Under the pieces are notes generated by a model. The model made no database searches. It saw only the letters and a program-made list of their open reading frames with translations, and was not told the origin of the DNA. This document shows positions 22,023 through 32,128 of a stretch of 64,000 nt of DNA, piece by piece (the first letter of the stretch is position 1; every line of letters begins with the position of its first letter). A program made the translations under genes and the position numbers. This DNA is from Eublepharis macularius (taxonomy: Eukaryota > Chordata > Lepidosauria > Squamata > Eublepharidae): NCBI RefSeq assembly GCF_028583425.1, contig NC_072800.1, positions 7,887,001 through 7,951,000 of the forward strand. The letters are read 5' to 3'.

Positions 22023-25000
22023 ATATGGAGTGTAAAGTATTATCTTGGAATGTAAATGGACTAAACTCACCGAATAAGAGAAAAAATATTTTTCACTGGC
22101 TATTAAAACAAAAATGTGATATTGTTTGTTTGCAAGAGACTCATATTCGAAAACAGGATGTAAAATATTTAAAATTGGGAAAATTGGGCAAGGACTTTGT
22201 AGCGGCCTCAAGTAAGAAAAAAAGAGGAGTGGTGTTGTATGTAAAAGAGGAGCTACAACCAAAATTCATAATGAAAGATGTGGAAGCCAGATTTGTAGCA
22301 GTGGAATGTACTTGGAACTTAAAGAGAGTGTTGGTAGTCGGAATCTATGCACCTAACGGTGCAAAAGAGAGCTTCTTTGAAGATTTGAGGAAGCATTTAG
22401 ACGATCTTTCATATGATCAGATAATTCTTGCTGGAGATTTCAATGGAGTGACAGACTTGGAACTGGATAAAAAGACTACAATGGCACAAAAGAAAAGAGG
22501 ACTATTACCAAAGCTCTTTTTTGAGTTGATTCAACAAGAGACTCTTGAAGATGTATGGAGGAGAGAATATCCTAAAGGTAGACAGTTTACTTTTTATTCT
22601 GCAAGGCACTCCACACTATCAAGAATTGACATGATCTGGGCCTCAAAAGATTTGGCGTTATGGACTAAGGATGCAGAAATAATGCCGATGGTAGGCTCAG
22701 ATCACAACCCAATTATGTGGAAATTAGGGAAAAGGAGAAAAAGGAAAGCATGGAGAATAAACGAGGACTTGCTACAGGAAAAAGAGAATATGGAAATATT
22801 GAGAAGAGAGACAAAGTTTTTCATACAATACAACGTGAATAAAGAAGTACCAACTGATAAAGTTTGGGATGCTTATAAGGCGGTTATAAGGGGCATACTA
22901 ATGGACTTAAATGGTAGAGCAAGAAAGAAGAAAGAGGAGAAGAGACAAGAGATTGAGGAGAAAATAAAAACTAAGGAAACACAGTTAAAAAAGAGACCAG
23001 GGAAAAAGAAATTATATCAGGAAATTAAAATATTGCAAGAACAGCTAACAGCAATGAGTAACAAAGAATTGGAGTGGAATCTCAAAAGGCTGAATCAGAA
23101 AGCGTTTGAGGGTGCAAATAAACCTGGGAAGTACCTGGCATGGCAACTGAAGAAGAGAAGGGAAAAGAAAACAATAAACAGAATTTGTGAAGATGACAAA
23201 ACGTATCTGGAACAGACTACCATTAGTAGAGCCTTTTATAAATTCTACGCTAAATTGTACAACAAGAGAGAAGTAAATAAAGACTCAATAGCGTCATATT
23301 TGGAGAAAATGACACTTCCAGAAATTTCGGACGCTTGGAGAAGTAAATTGAATAGCGAGGTAACGGATGAGGAAATAAGTAAGGCAATACAATCTGCAAA
23401 TCTAGGAAAGGCGCCAGGGCCAGATGGACTTACAGCTAAATTTTATAAGACTATGGCCAATGAGCTGGCACCATTCCTAAAGGAGGTGATCAATGGAGTT
23501 CTAAGGGACCAAAGGATCCCAGACACTTGGTCTGAAGCGAACATATCATTGATCCCAAAAGAGGGCCAAGATTTGACTAATGTGAAAAATTACAGACCTA
23601 TATCGTTACTCAACAATGACTATAAAATTTTTGCGAAGATACTGGCGGAGAGACTGAAGGGGTGGCTTTCGGAAGTTATAGAGGAGGAACAAGCAGGCTT
23701 TCTGCCAGACAGACAAATAAGAGACAATTTAAGGACAGTGATTGATGCTATTGAATATTATGATAAGCGTTGTGATAAAGAGGTTGGTTTCTTCTTTGTT
23801 GACGCTGAAAAGGCATTTGACAATTTAAACTGGGACTTTATGTTTGCCACTATGGAAAAGCTACAATTAGGAGAAAGATTCATCAGAGCAATTAAGGAAA
23901 TTTACAGAGACCAGACTGCAGCAATTGTGGTGAACGATGAACTGACTAAGAAACTGATTATAAGTAAAGGAACAAGACAAGGTTGCCCGTTGTCTCCACT
24001 GTTGTTCATTTTAGTATTGGAGATCCTGATGATACAAATACGACAAGACGAGGAAATTCGAGGAATAAAAATAAAGGACTATTCATACAAGGTCAGAGCA
24101 TTTGCGGACGATATAATGTTAATCGTAGAGGACCCACTGGAGAACATGCCAAAAGTGATAGACAAGATCAAGGAGTTTGGAGACTTGGCAGGTTTCTATA
24201 TTAACAAAAAGAAGTCAAAGATATTATGTAAAAATATGACTAAGCAGAAACAACAATTGTTAATGGAAACAACGGACTGTGAAGTAACAAGTAAGGTGAA
24301 ATACTTGGGAATTGAACTGACTGCTAAGAATATTGATTTATTCAAGAATAATTATGAAAAACTATGGACTCAGATAGAGAGAGACTTGATTAAATGGAAT
24401 AGGCTCAATCTGTCTTGGTTGGGTAGGATTGCAGCAGTCAAAATGAATGTGTTACCAAGAGTGATGTTTTTGCTACAGACAATACCAATCATCAGAGACT
24501 CTAAACAATTTGAAAAATGGCAGAGGAAAATTTCAGACTTTGTATGGGCAGGCAAGAAGCCTCGAGTGAAAATGAAAGTTTTACAAGATGCAAAGGAAAG
24601 AGGCGGAATGCAACTGCCCAATCTGAGACTTTATCACGATGCAATCTGCCTAGTTTGGTTGAAAGAGTGGATGACACTAAAGAACAAGAAATTATTAGCC
24701 CTAGAGGGATACAAAAAAATATTTGGATGGCACGCATACCTATGGTACGATAAAGTAAAGGTCAACTCGATGTTCCTGCACCATTTTGTACGGAGAAGTC
24801 TATACACAATCTGGAAGAAGTATAGAAATTATCTACAAGAAGGAACTCCTTGGTGGGTGGTTCCATATGAGGTGATAGACCCGAGAGCTGTTGATAACGA
24901 ACGACAATGTTTAACTTACAAAGAAGTAACTAAAACGGAAGCAGCTAAACTTAAAATAAAGACGCAAGAGGAACTATCACCTAATTACGATTGGTTCCAG

Positions 25001-25777
25001 TATAGACAGGTTAGAGACTTGTATAACTCGGACTCTGTAAAGGGAGGTATACGAACAGAGAATTCGGAACTAGAGCAGACCCTTCTTAAAGAGGACAAGA
25101 AAAGAATATCCAAGGTATACCAGGTACTGTTGAAATGGTATACCGAGGATGAGACAGTTAAAACACAAATGGTGAAATGGGCTATAAATTTTAATAAAGA
25201 AATAACAATGGAGGCATGGGAATACTTGTGGAAGACTACAATGAAGACAACGACATGTACAAATATCAAAGAGAACATCTACAAAATGATCTATCGTTGG
25301 TACATGACACCAAAGAAGATTGCACTAGGGAATTTGAACACTTCTAATAAATGCTGGAAATGTAGGAAGCATGAGGGCTCCCTCTATCATATGTGGTGGT
25401 CGTGTGAGGTAGCTAGGCAGTACTGGGGGGTAATAATAAGAGAAATGAGTGAAATTTTACAATTTCAAATCAATAAGAACCCAGAACTCCTGCTACTGAA
25501 CTTGGGAATGGAGGGAATTCCAGCTCATCACAGGACACTATTTTACATGACGGCAGCAGCTAGACTTTTGTATGCGCAAAAATGGAAAGTACAAGAAGTG
25601 CCAACTATCGAAGATTGGATCTACAAATTGCTGTATATGGCTGAAATGGACAAGATGACAAGAAAACTGAGAAATCTGGACTCAGGGCAGTTTAACACAG
25701 ACTGGGAGAAGCTGAAACAATATCTGGAGAAGAAATGGGAGGTGGGAGGACAACTGTGGCAGTTTGAGAACTACTGA
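22019..25777 (+). CDS. L1 ORF2 protein, intact 1252 aa
   Basis: Endonuclease-reverse transcriptase driving target-primed reverse transcription. APE-type endonuclease at about residues 1-235: SWNVNGLNSP, LQETH, AGDFNG, SRIDMIWAS and SDHNPI all keep catalytic residues. RT about 470-760: ISLIPKEG, NYRPISLLN, GTRQGCPLSPLLF and the catalytic FADD at 695-698. C-terminal Cys-rich segment CX2CX8HX4C at C1112, C1115, H1124, C1129. Length fits L1 ORF2 (about 1250-1280). The start ATG overlaps the ORF1 stop (ATGA); a second ATG lies two codons on. No stop or frameshift. A source of enzyme if transcribed, but its own ORF1 has a nonsense codon. Confidence 0.95.
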   Translation: MNMECKVLSWNVNGLNSPNKRKNIFHWLLKQKCDIVCLQETHIRKQDVKYLKLGKLGKDFVAASSKKKRGVVLYVKEELQPKFIMKDVEARFVAVECTWNLKRVLVVGIYAPNGAKESFFEDLRKHLDDLSYDQIILAGDFNGVTDLELDKKTTMAQKKRGLLPKLFFELIQQETLEDVWRREYPKGRQFTFYSARHSTLSRIDMIWASKDLALWTKDAEIMPMVGSDHNPIMWKLGKRRKRKAWRINEDLLQEKENMEILRRETKFFIQYNVNKEVPTDKVWDAYKAVIRGILMDLNGRARKKKEEKRQEIEEKIKTKETQLKKRPGKKKLYQEIKILQEQLTAMSNKELEWNLKRLNQKAFEGANKPGKYLAWQLKKRREKKTINRICEDDKTYLEQTTISRAFYKFYAKLYNKREVNKDSIASYLEKMTLPEISDAWRSKLNSEVTDEEISKAIQSANLGKAPGPDGLTAKFYKTMANELAPFLKEVINGVLRDQRIPDTWSEANISLIPKEGQDLTNVKNYRPISLLNNDYKIFAKILAERLKGWLSEVIEEEQAGFLPDRQIRDNLRTVIDAIEYYDKRCDKEVGFFFVDAEKAFDNLNWDFMFATMEKLQLGERFIRAIKEIYRDQTAAIVVNDELTKKLIISKGTRQGCPLSPLLFILVLEILMIQIRQDEEIRGIKIKDYSYKVRAFADDIMLIVEDPLENMPKVIDKIKEFGDLAGFYINKKKSKILCKNMTKQKQQLLMETTDCEVTSKVKYLGIELTAKNIDLFKNNYEKLWTQIERDLIKWNRLNLSWLGRIAAVKMNVLPRVMFLLQTIPIIRDSKQFEKWQRKISDFVWAGKKPRVKMKVLQDAKERGGMQLPNLRLYHDAICLVWLKEWMTLKNKKLLALEGYKKIFGWHAYLWYDKVKVNSMFLHHFVRRSLYTIWKKYRNYLQEGTPWWVVPYEVIDPRAVDNERQCLTYKEVTKTEAAKLKIKTQEELSPNYDWFQYRQVRDLYNSDSVKGGIRTENSELEQTLLKEDKKRISKVYQVLLKWYTEDETVKTQMVKWAINFNKEITMEAWEYLWKTTMKTTTCTNIKENIYKMIYRWYMTPKKIALGNLNTSNKCWKCRKHEGSLYHMWWSCEVARQYWGVIIREMSEILQFQINKNPELLLLNLGMEGIPAHHRTLFYMTAAARLLYAQKWKVQEVPTIEDWIYKLLYMAEMDKMTRKLRNLDSGQFNTDWEKLKQYLEKKWEVGGQLWQFENY

Positions 25778-26448
25778 AGTATAATAAAATGTAGAGGGGG
25801 GTGACTTTACCGGGGGGGAGAAGAGATAAATGTGAATTTATAAGCAGTCAGATTAACAGATTGACATATATATAGATATATATAGGCTAATAAACAGGAT
25901 ATTGATAGAAAATAATTAACTATAAGGATTAAGTATAAGGACTGAGTAACTAATAATATTTGACAAGATTTGTACAATGCACCAAACTGAATGTCTGAAG
26001 GTATAGACGAGTCAAATTGATTGACTATGTGATGAGAGTTACAGAGAATTATTATAAAAAGACAGAATGAGTAATATATAGAGAATAAGTCAAATTGTTT
26101 GATTTAAATGAATGTAAGATTTATATGGTTTATGATATATAGAAATACTTAAAAAATGGAAAATGGGATAAATTGTTTATCTAAGATGGAAATAAAGACT
26201 TACAGTTTGGGTATATAACATTAAAAATAGTTAAGGATGTACTGCTTAGAATAATGGAGAATATATATTTGTTCTAGATAGAGGAATCTAATAGAAGTAA
26301 GGGAAAAGGGACAAAGGGTTGGAAAACTGTTGGAAGTCAAAAAAATGGGGGGGAAAGGGAGGGGGTTAGAAATTGAAAATTGGGGAAAATTGAATGTAAA
26401 TGTAAAAATAATGGACTCTAACCCAATAAAAATTTTTTTCAAAAAAAA
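25778..26448 (+). other. L1 3' UTR and A-rich tail
   Basis: Long AT-rich 3' UTR, with GGGGGG runs at 25795-25820 and the polypurine tract near 26345, then CCCAATAAAAA and an A-rich tail at 26428-26448. Confidence 0.85.
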
Positions 26449-26467
26449 GGAAAACTACAGAATGAGA
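26449..26467. repeat. L1 target-site duplication, right copy
   Basis: Exact repeat of 20299-20317. Confidence 0.92.
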
Positions 26468-26514
26468 AAACATTAGAAAACAATATGGCATTACTCTGGA
26501 TAGCAGGCCTGACA
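26468..26514 (-). repeat. Gypsy copy 1 5' LTR, outer part
   Basis: Remainder of the LTR beyond the L1. Its plus-strand end CCTGACA (26508-26514) is the inverted terminal heptamer TGTCAGG, identical to the start of the LTR at 28470. Confidence 0.7.
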
Positions 26515-26519
26515 TACGG

Positions 26520-27060
26520 TTTCCTTTATTCCCTGAGGGCAATCTCTGACCCCATTATTTGCTATGGGCAATCGCTGTTTTCATTATTCCCTATGGGCAG
26601 GTATGTTTTCCATTATTCCCTATGGGCAATCGTTGTTTTCATTATTCTCTAAGGGCAATCACTGTCTCCATTATTCCCTGTGGGCAAGCATGGTTTCCAA
26701 TTTTTCCTATGGGCAATTGCTCTCTCCATTATTCCATATGGGTAAGCATGGTTTCCATTATTCTGTATGGGCAATTGCTGACCCTATTATTCGCTATGGG
26801 CAATCGCTGTTTCCATTATTCCCTATGGGCAGGCGTGCTTTCCATTATTCCCTATGGGCAATCACTGTCTCCATTATTCCTTATGGGCAAGTATGCTTTC
26901 CATTATTCCCTAAGTGTAAGCAAGCTTTTATTATTCCCTATGGGCAAGCATGCTTTCCACTATTACGTATGGCAAGCATGCTTTCCTTTATTCCCTACTG
27001 GCAATCATGCATTCTCCATGGGCAATCCTGTATTGCCTATGGGCAATCGCTGTCCTTAGT
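26520..27060. repeat. 29-bp minisatellite, third and longest block
   Basis: About 18 units of the TTCCCTATGGGCAA repeat, alternating between a TCGCTGT and a GCATGCTTT subtype. It begins six bases after the gypsy LTR end, so the gypsy element inserted at the edge of or within this array. Confidence 0.9.
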
Positions 27061-28164
27061 TTTAGTATGGCCCCTTGCAATTAACAGCAAAAACTGTAGA
27101 ACTTATTTTTGATAGTCTACTAATACTGGAAGAAAAAATTGACCAATTTGTGCAACTCACTCAGCGGCTTCCACCACACACCAAAGCTAGCACAGACTCA
27201 GTTGGATTCATTTCCAGAAAATTGCCTTCCCCCCCTCCCAAAATGGAGCTCACAAAAAGACAAGGCTCAGCAGTTGCAAGCTGAAAAGATCCAATTTCAA
27301 TTAAAGCTACAGCCCTGTAAAATCTGCCTAACTGTTTGTACCTAGAAAGGCCAGACGTTATCTTGGAATTCAGTTAGACAGGCCAATTACCATTTAAGAA
27401 CCCTCCTACATGAGAGCTTCTTACCTATAAACTTAATTTTAGTTGAGCCACTTAACAACCTATACCAGACTCAAAGGGTTCTTCTCACTTTCGGTAGCCC
27501 TAGAATTCCAAGTTTGCTGCTATGCCAGAAAGAATTTTTTACACTAAAGGGGTTTTCCCTGTCAGGGTTTTTAACAATCTGATTGTAAATTCTTTGTTAC
27601 CAAGCTGGCAAAAAAAGACTCTCAGATGGAGGCTGAGAGCTCCACTCCAGAAGCAGCACCAGAAGTAATACAGAGTGACCAGACTCAGGTGCCTGAGTTT
27701 CCTCCAGATCTGAGTATGGTCCCAGCGCACTCCTTCCTTGAAAATTTAATTGAAGAGGAATTACTCAACTCTTGTTCAGCCCTCCTGCTTTCTGAACAAC
27801 TTGCGATCACTACCAGACTAGGAGTGATAAGAGACAAGCTCCTGAGAACAAAAGACTATCCAATACAACAAAAGTCAAATCCCTCTGCAGTGCTAAACAT
27901 GTTTGAGAGCTGCTCAGAGTAGAAGACAACTCCCCCGACTCCCCTAATGACAGTAAGTGATAGATTTAAGGAATCCAGGCAGCCGCTCTACAACCTCCCG
28001 GCAAGAGAACTCAGTGAAGAATCCGGTGAATCCAGCGGAGAAAGAACTCAAAAGAACCCAAGAAAACCCAGTGAAGTAAGTTACCAAAGTTACCAATGGC
28101 TGTATCTTTAACGACAGTAACAACTCTTTGGGGAAGATCGGGCAACTGGATTGACAATCACTGA

Positions 28165-28469
28165 CTCTCCTATCCTGGAATATAGCAGGTTGGAGACTCA
28201 AGAGCCGTGATGGAGAGTTTACCAGCTATATAATGCAATATGACATCATATTCTTTCAGGAAACTTGGATGAAGGAAGGCTTTGAACTACCAAAGTATAC
28301 AGCAGTCCTGCTTCCCGTCATTGCTAATCCAAGAGGAGAAAGACTTTCAGGAGGCCTGAGTATATTTGTATCAACTGCACTGAGAGCCACTGTAGAGAAA
28401 TTAGATATTGCTGGTAACTGGGGTTTAGCTGCTTGCATATCTTTTACTAATTGTAAAATTGTTTGCATT
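28165..28469 (+). pseudogene. LINE endonuclease, N-terminal fragment
   Basis: APE-type endonuclease start with WNIAGW and IIFFQETWM (metal-binding E), followed by GERLSGGLSIFVS. Ends at the gypsy insertion point within the GCATT target duplication. Confidence 0.7.
28465..28469. repeat. Gypsy copy 2 target duplication GCATT, left
   Basis: 5-bp direct repeat, matching 32451-32455; 5 bp is usual for Ty3/gypsy integrases. Confidence 0.8.
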
Positions 28470-28887
28470 TGTCAGGGTCTGCCATGCTGAGGCAATGTAG
28501 TCTGTGTAGCACCATATTAATTCTTGTAGTTGTTTAGTCTTTCTCCCCCTCCAGGTCCCTTCAAGTGACTTCCATGGGAGAAGATGCTGCATCTTATCTG
28601 TTTTCTTCTTAGCCGACCTTGATGAACCAGCATTCCCACAGAGAGGCTTCCTGCTATGTGAACTCTGGGGGGAGGCTGGGATCTGGGAGTTTGAAGTGTA
28701 GCAACTTTCATTTTGTAACTCATTCCTAACAAAGCTTTGTTCAGCCAGGATCTGCTTGGTCCTGGATTATGGACACCTGGGCCTGAATGCTGTCTTTCTA
28801 ATAAAACCTTTTGAAATCAAAAGACCTTGTCTTCTTGCAGAAGGGAGGAAGGTAGACTCTAGCCAACTGGAATGCCATAGCCTGACA
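28470..28887 (+). repeat. 5' LTR of gypsy copy 2 (418 bp)
   Basis: Inverted terminal TGTCAGG/CCTGACA. Holds AATAAAA near 28800 as polyadenylation signal. The sequence ATTCCTAACAAA at 28722-28733 is complementary to the site one base after the LTR. If the mRNA starts there, U3 is about 250 bases. Confidence 0.88.
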
Positions 28888-28888
28888 A

Positions 28889-28900
28889 TTTGTTAGGAAT
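28889..28900 (+). promoter_or_regulatory. Putative self-primer binding site of gypsy copy 2
   Basis: TTTGTTAGGAAT, a perfect 12-base reverse complement of 28722-28733 within the LTR. It takes the place where a tRNA-complementary TGG site would normally be. Same one-base spacing to the LTR as in copy 1. Confidence 0.7.
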
Positions 28901-28917
28901 CCCTTTGTTTTTCCGCG

Positions 28918-29703
28918 ATGCTTCACCCAGGGAGGATGGATACCAAGGACGACTTAATTGATCTGTCTAACCCTGGCCCAGAGGATGGGGGACTCCTGGA
29001 CCAGACTCAGATGGTACCCGACAGTGACCCTGAGACTGTGCCTGATCCTAATAATAATGCTGTTCCGGATGGAGGAACGGAACCTGTTCCTGATAGCGAG
29101 CAAGCTTCTGACAGCGGGACGGAGCCTGTGCCAGACAGCGGGGCGGAACAGGCCTACCCGATCGAAAGGGGTGCCCGGCCAAAACTGCGTGGAGTTCCTG
29201 GAGGGGATCATCTGATTTCACTACTGATGCTGCGGCAGTGGGGATCCCGGCCTCGAGAGGCTAGGGAGAGGCGTGCAGGCACCATGTTTTCTCGGTCAAT
29301 GATAGATGTGAGATGAACCGTTGGGTTGACGGAGCAAGAGGGCCCAAGCATTGTGTGGGATTTGACCAGGTCTGCTTGCACGCCGGAAGGAGCGCAGGCC
29401 AGTACCCAACCTTGGTATAGGTGGGACACAGAGTCTGGTCGCCTGGAAGAGTGGGACCCCCGGAGGGGGACCGAAGATACCCAGGACTGGGAAACCACAC
29501 GGCACGAACTCATGAGCTGGGACTACACTGATGTGAATTCAGCCAGAGCCTGGGAGCAAGGCCACACATGGCAACTGGAGAGTCGGGCCCAGGCTGTGGA
29601 CTCCGGAATTTCTGCCGTCACTGGCCTAACGAAAGGAATACTAGCCAGCATGACCGCTGAGGAGCCATCATTGCCAGGGGGAGGAGAGGAAGGTCCAATA
29701 TGA
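28918..29703 (+). pseudogene. Gypsy copy 2 gag N-terminal part
   Basis: Starts MLHPGRMDTKDD, shares the RE.RE(R)GTMF phrase and the WD.D..S.R.W segment with gag of copy 1. A TGA at 29314-29316 interrupts the frame, which continues in phase from 29326 to the stop at 29701. 'DSGTEPVPDSG' repeats make the N-terminus acidic. Confidence 0.75.
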
Positions 29704-29804
29704 CCATGGTCCAGGGACCATGTCCCTCTGAGGTCAATGGAGCCGTCGGAGATCAGCGACAGCGGGGAGGCCATTTATCTCATCGGCGAGTTGGTTAGGG
29801 AGCA

Positions 29805-30434
29805 GTGAGAGGCATGAGCAGCAGCAGCGGCGGGACAAGTAACAACCCCGTCTGCTCCAATGCTGTCGGCGGTGCAGGGCCAAGTTACGCTGGGGATCCA
29901 ACCAACCCCCGGTTTGAGCGCCCCGAGCCAACCACCGCCGCCACCACTGGCCCAACCAAGCTCTCTTCCTCGGCCCCAGACAACACCAGTGGCGCAAGCG
30001 CCACAACCGCTGCTGCCTACACCTCCGCAGCAGCTCCAGCATCTGCCTTCACTTCAGTCGGTGCCAAGCCAAGTGGTGCAGCCACCACCACCACCACAAC
30101 AGGTGATTCCACCACCTCCTCTCCAGCAGGTACCACCGCCTCCGCCTCCTCAGCAAGTTCCACCACCACCGCCTCTGCAACAAGTGCCTCCTCGACAGAA
30201 GTGGACACAGTGCCCCTTTCGTACACCAGCCCCTACCGCCCCTACTCCTCCGCACCCCATTCCAGTGCCGCGGGCGAGCTGCGGGCGAGCCGCGGGCGAG
30301 GGCTACAAAAACAAGGCCAACCGGAGAAGGGCCTGGAAGCAGAGGAAGTGTTAATGGAATTAGATATTCAGACCGCCGAAGATGAAAAAGAAGCCTCTAG
30401 CCCACAGTCGGGAAACAAGATGGATCTGTTGTGA
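29805..30434 (+). pseudogene. Gypsy copy 2 gag proline/glutamine-rich region
   Basis: Low-complexity CCA/CAG-rich DNA open in two frames: one Pro/Gln rich (PPPPPQQV), one Thr/Ser/Ala rich. The Pro-rich frame corresponds to the Pro/Val-rich stretch in copy 1 gag. No capsid domain follows. Confidence 0.6.
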
Positions 30435-30542
30435 AGGGACCTGACCGACAGATCAAGAAAGAAGCCACCCACGAAGAGGTGTGAGAGAAAGGGTCTGTAT
30501 TGTTTCTTCCAGTTATATTGCTGAATCCCAAAAGGGGGACTC

Positions 30543-31341
30543 ATATTTGAGTGGAAGCTTTAATTGACTTGGGTTGCTCCAGAGATATTATAGCACCAGC
30601 ACTAGTCAAACAGCCAGTCAAACAGCCAAGTATCCCCTCATTCTAGGTAGCCGGTGGTTATGGGATCATAACCCTTTCATAGACTGGGCTAAAGGCATTG
30701 TCATGTTTAACAAAGAATATTGTGAACAACATTGCTGGCAAGTAACGTGGGGAAAGGAAAAACCACCCCAGATGGAGGAGGCTCTCCTAACCCAAGAGGA
30801 AATCAACCGCATTCCAAAAGAATATAGAGACCTAAAGCAGGTGTTCAGTGAAGAGGAGGCCGACAGCCTTCCCCCCCATCGAGCCACAGACTGCTCCATA
30901 GAAATAATTGCGGGAGAAAGTCTACCAAAAGGCAAACTATATTCCATGAGCCCCTTGGAAAGAAAGGAGCTACAGAACTTTATAGACAAAAACTTGGAAA
31001 GAGGTTTCATTCGCCCAGCAAACAGCCCTCATGCGGCACTGGTACTTTTCGTTAAAAAGAAGGATGGGGGATTAAGACTGTGTACAGATTTCAGAGGGAT
31101 CAATGCTGTTTCAGCAACTAACGCCTATCCTATTCCGTTAATTCGAGACCTACTCAACGTCGTGGCGCAAGGTAAGATCTTTTCAAAATTGGATTTGAAA
31201 GATGCGTACTTCCATGTTAGAATCAAGGAAGGGGATGAATGGAAGACCGCGTTCAATACGCCATTGGGGCAGTATGAATATCTTGTCATGCCTTTTGGCT
31301 TATCTGGTGCCCCATCTGTGTATATGTGTATATGTCTATGA
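30543..31341 (+). pseudogene. Gypsy copy 2 protease and reverse transcriptase
   Basis: Protease active site reads ALIDLGCS, i.e. DLG instead of DSG. RT from about 30800: PKGKLYSMSP, VKKKDGGLRLCTDFRGINAV, SKLDLKDAYFHVRI and MPFGLSGAPSVY. The frame is lost at 31341 in a TATG-rich slippage; the catalytic YFDDVLIYSK follows at about 31380 in another frame. Confidence 0.85.
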
Positions 31342-31379
31342 TCAATGAAGCACAAATATTTATATAAAGGAGTAGTTGT

Positions 31380-32120
31380 TTACTTTGATGATGTGTTAAT
31401 TTATTCAAAAACCTGCGAGAAGTGCTGACCACCCTAATGTGCCACAAGCTTCCTATCAAACTTTCCAAATGTGAATTCCATAAGAAGGAATTGGATTATT
31501 TGGGATACTGCATATCAGGGCGAGGTCTAAAAATGGATCCCGCAAAGATCCAAGCTGTACAGGACTGGCAAACTCCCTCCACACGTAAACAATTGCAGTC
31601 TTTCCTGGGTTTTGCAAACTTCTATAGAGATTTCATCGAAGGATTCGCCCAAATTGCCCTCCCCTTGACTGATCTCTTGAAAACTAAGGGGAAGGGAGAT
31701 CAAGCGAAAAAACCCTCCTCTAAACTAGAGTGGAGCCCTGAATGCCAACTGGCGTTTGACAAACTCAAAACCCAGTTTACGTCCGAACCAGTCTTGCAGC
31801 ACCCAGATGAAAACCACCCCTTCATAGTACAAGTCAATGCCAGCGATGCTGCGGTTGAGGGGGTGCTCCTACAAAAAGGGGAGGATGGGAAAGCCAGACC
31901 ATGTGCATATCTGTCCCGTAAGTTTTCGGAGGCTGAAAGACATTGGAGCGTGTGGGAGAATGAAGCGTTTGCAGTTAAGTTGGCTCTCATAGTGTTGCGC
32001 CACTGGCTGGAGGGGGCAAAGCACCCATTTGAGGTTTAGACTGATCATAAAAACCTAGAAGCCCTTAGAAGCCCACGATGGCTCAACGCTAAACAGATTC
32101 ACTGGGCAGAATTCTTTTCA
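31380..32120 (+). pseudogene. Gypsy copy 2 RT end and RNase H
   Basis: YFDDVLIYSK, a small deletion, then 31422-32039 with LSKCEFHKKELDYLGY, the connection domain and RNase H. The first catalytic site reads VNASDAA where copy 1 has VDASD. A stop replaces W before TDHKNLEAL (32037-32039). The sequence ends at 32120 in a CAAAGTTTT repeat joined to mid-LTR. Confidence 0.8.
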
Positions 32121-32128
32121 AAGTTTTC

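Larger units (their letters stand above)
20318..26448 (+). mobile_element. Full-length L1, plus strand, 6.1 kb
   Basis: Bounded by exact 19-bp target duplications. Contains a roughly 910-base 5' UTR (starts CTTCCGGTTTGGGATTCATG), ORF1, ORF2, and a 3' UTR with a G-rich polypurine tract at about 26330-26375 and an A-rich tail. The start matches the outer end of the minus-strand copy at 46669, so both are full length. ORF2 is open for 1252 codons. The only visible coding lesion is one stop in ORF1. Confidence 0.95.
14078..26514 (-). mobile_element. Ty3/gypsy chromodomain retrotransposon (Tf1/sushi-like), with nested L1
   Basis: Minus-strand LTR element. Order from the 5' side: LTR (26514-26468 and 20317-19932, split by the L1), primer region, gag, zinc knuckle, protease, RT, RNase H, integrase, chromodomain. 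The 3' end, including the 3' LTR, is lost at 14077 where family F begins. The coding parts carry frameshifts and stops but the integrase frame is open. A related copy on the plus strand (28470-32450) supports the LTR boundaries. The domain order PR-RT-RH-IN-chromodomain defines chromoviruses; assignment to the Tf1/sushi group rests on the self-complementary primer region. Confidence 0.85.

Noticed and set aside
26520..27060. CRISPR-like array of 29-bp repeats with variable parts
   Set aside because: The units are contiguous tandem repeats with two recurrent variable halves, not unique spacers, and the genome is vertebrate.
26559..27112. Long frames of 166-182 codons with repeated HYSLWA and PYGQ words
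   Set aside because: Produced by the 29-bp minisatellite, which rotates through all three frames and has no stop in the consensus.
29860..30354. Proline-rich 164-codon frame as an independent gene
   Set aside because: It lies inside the gypsy copy 2 between gag start and protease, and matches the Pro-rich part of gag in copy 1.
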